5,772 nucleotides of DNA from CAZADA01 sp964636945 (GTDB lineage Bacteria; Pseudomonadota; Alphaproteobacteria; Caulobacterales; Maricaulaceae). The stretch is taken from contig CAZWVH010000105.1 in assembly GCA_964636945.1 (NCBI GenBank), positions 1-5,772 of the forward strand, in the 5' to 3' direction. Made by a program: the position numbers and the translations under genes. The notes under the pieces were generated by a model, which saw only the letters and a list, made by a program, of their open reading frames with translations, was not told the origin of the DNA and did no database searches. Positions 5,110 to 5,772 of this stretch are shown here, piece after piece. Within the stretch, counting starts at the first letter, position 1, and each line of letters starts with the position of its first letter.

Positions 5110-5190
5110 TTGGCGCCACTACGATCTACGCAAGCGCGCGCGGTTGGGTTATGGCTCGGCGGAAACTTCACACGCCACGGGGAGCCCGCC

Positions 5191-5610
5191 ATGAGCGACC
5201 ACGAAATGCCCGATTTGAATTCACTCTACGCGCGGCCGGTGCACAAATTTGCTTATGTCTTGATTGGCTTAGGCGGCGCACTGGCGACCATCGGCGCGCT
5301 CACCGTGCTGTTCGTGCAATTGCCGGAAGTTTTGTTTGAGATCCGCTACGCCAGCGATCCCACAAGCCCGCAACAAGCCGTTGCGGCCGCCTCTTTGCGT
5401 GATGTTGTCCTGGACTTTGCCAATGGCCTGTTGTCCAGCGTTCTGGCAGGCGTCATCGCCGTGGGCTTGGGCCTCGCGCTCAACGAATTGGATCGAATTG
5501 CATGGCTGAATATGTCGCTTGAGGACCGCGAGCGGGTGTGGCGCAAGCGCAAAGGTCTCAATCCCAAGGAATTCAACGCTGCGTACGGGATTAACGAGGA
5601 CGAGATTTGA
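5191..5610 (+). CDS. Small two-helix membrane protein of unknown function
   Basis: I do not recognise this 139-residue protein. It has two hydrophobic segments likely to span the inner membrane, about residues 20-43 and 78-98. They are joined by a loop of about 34 residues (44-77) with SDPTSPQQA. The C-terminal tail (100-139) is rich in charge (EDRERVWRKRKG), which by the positive-inside rule puts both termini in the cytoplasm. No catalytic motif or cysteine is visible. The start at 5191 is supported by GGGGAG (5179-5184) six bases upstream. The longer frame from 5029 adds about 54 implausible residues. It is separated from the Rid pair by about 280 bp, so it is probably its own transcription unit. 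The gene looks real from its start signal and membrane-like composition, but nothing here indicates a role. Confidence 0.78.
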   Translation: MSDHEMPDLNSLYARPVHKFAYVLIGLGGALATIGALTVLFVQLPEVLFEIRYASDPTSPQQAVAAASLRDVVLDFANGLLSSVLAGVIAVGLGLALNELDRIAWLNMSLEDRERVWRKRKGLNPKEFNAAYGINEDEI

Positions 5611-5682
5611 GGACGGGTTGGGAGACCGATCTGCCCGTTACGGCGCGTTTACTGGACCATGGCGGTTTGTTTTCCCGAGACT

Positions 5683-5772
5683 TTATGCATCGCGCACGCT
5701 CAGGCGATCTTCGATGCAATCCGGGCGCGCTTTGATCGCGGCGATGTCGCCCTGGCATAGCCCTCGTTGGTC
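5683..5772 (-). CDS. Possible C-terminus of a minus-strand gene (partial)
   Basis: Reading left from the window edge, one frame is open for 29 codons and ends at TAA (5685-5683). It gives a tail of mixed composition that includes CQGDIAAIKARP and a second Cys shortly after. It would converge on the membrane-protein gene, with 72 bp between the stops. The length is too short to exclude a chance open frame. The opposite strand also holds a 33-codon ATG frame (5659-5760) over the same bases. No family is recognised. Confidence 0.35.
   Translation of the reverse strand, partial: DQRGLCQGDIAAIKARPDCIEDRLSVRDA

Larger units (their letters stand above)
4929..5190. other. Non-coding region upstream of the membrane-protein gene
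   Basis: These 262 bp carry no gene I can support. The membrane-protein frame stays open back to a TTG at 5029, but the added residues are Arg/His-rich with no plausible domain, and a strong ribosome-binding site points to 5191. Two dyads lie here (4990-5009 and 5085-5109) and could be regulatory. I found no convincing promoter pair. Confidence 0.5.

Noticed and set aside
5029..5190. N-terminal extension of the membrane protein starting at TTG 5029
   Set aside because: GGGGAG six bases before ATG 5191 is a far better start, and the extra residues are Arg/His-rich and unlike a protein N-terminus before a membrane segment.
5659..5760. 33-codon plus-strand frame at the right edge
   Set aside because: No ribosome-binding site, very short, and overlaps a possible minus-strand C-terminus. 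Neither can be settled from this window.

Overview
The window looks like chromosomal DNA of a moderately GC-rich alphaproteobacterium. This rests on the gene order sufC-sufD-sufS-sufT (DUF59), on Shine-Dalgarno sequences before most starts, and on short Gram-negative signal peptides. I cannot name a genus. No mobile element, tRNA, rRNA or CRISPR array was seen.

Layout. Positions 1-3502 hold a tightly packed minus-strand SUF iron-sulfur assembly operon, transcribed right to left: sufC (ATPase), sufD (scaffold partner), sufS (cysteine desulfurase) and sufT (MIP18/DUF59 maturation factor). A further gene probably begins at the left edge. Spacing is 3 bp between sufC and sufD, a 4-bp ATGA overlap between sufD and sufS, and 9 bp between sufS and sufT, so the genes are surely co-transcribed and probably translationally coupled. 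The usual first gene, sufB, is not upstream of sufC in this window. Instead there is about 310 bp of apparently non-coding, partly structured DNA (3503-3812).

Positions 3813-4906 hold two plus-strand genes, divergent from suf, for paralogous RidA/YjgF/UK114-family proteins about 60% identical over their cores. Both carry signal peptides, so they should act outside the cytoplasm. Both keep the Arg and Glu used by RidA imine deaminases, and both share a Cys pair that may form a disulfide. The second has an acidic C-terminal tail. Positions 4907-5190 are non-coding and contain two dyad repeats. Positions 5191-5610 encode an unrecognised two-helix membrane protein. The right edge may hold the C-terminus of a minus-strand gene.

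How the genes work together. SufS releases sulfur from cysteine, SufC and SufD (with a SufB encoded elsewhere) build the cluster, and SufT helps deliver clusters. Cytosolic RidA proteins protect PLP enzymes from reactive enamines, so a Rid pair beside a PLP-dependent desulfurase is suggestive. The predicted export of both Rids argues against direct protection of SufS. The most unusual points are the exported tandem Rid pair, the missing sufB, and a compact SufD.
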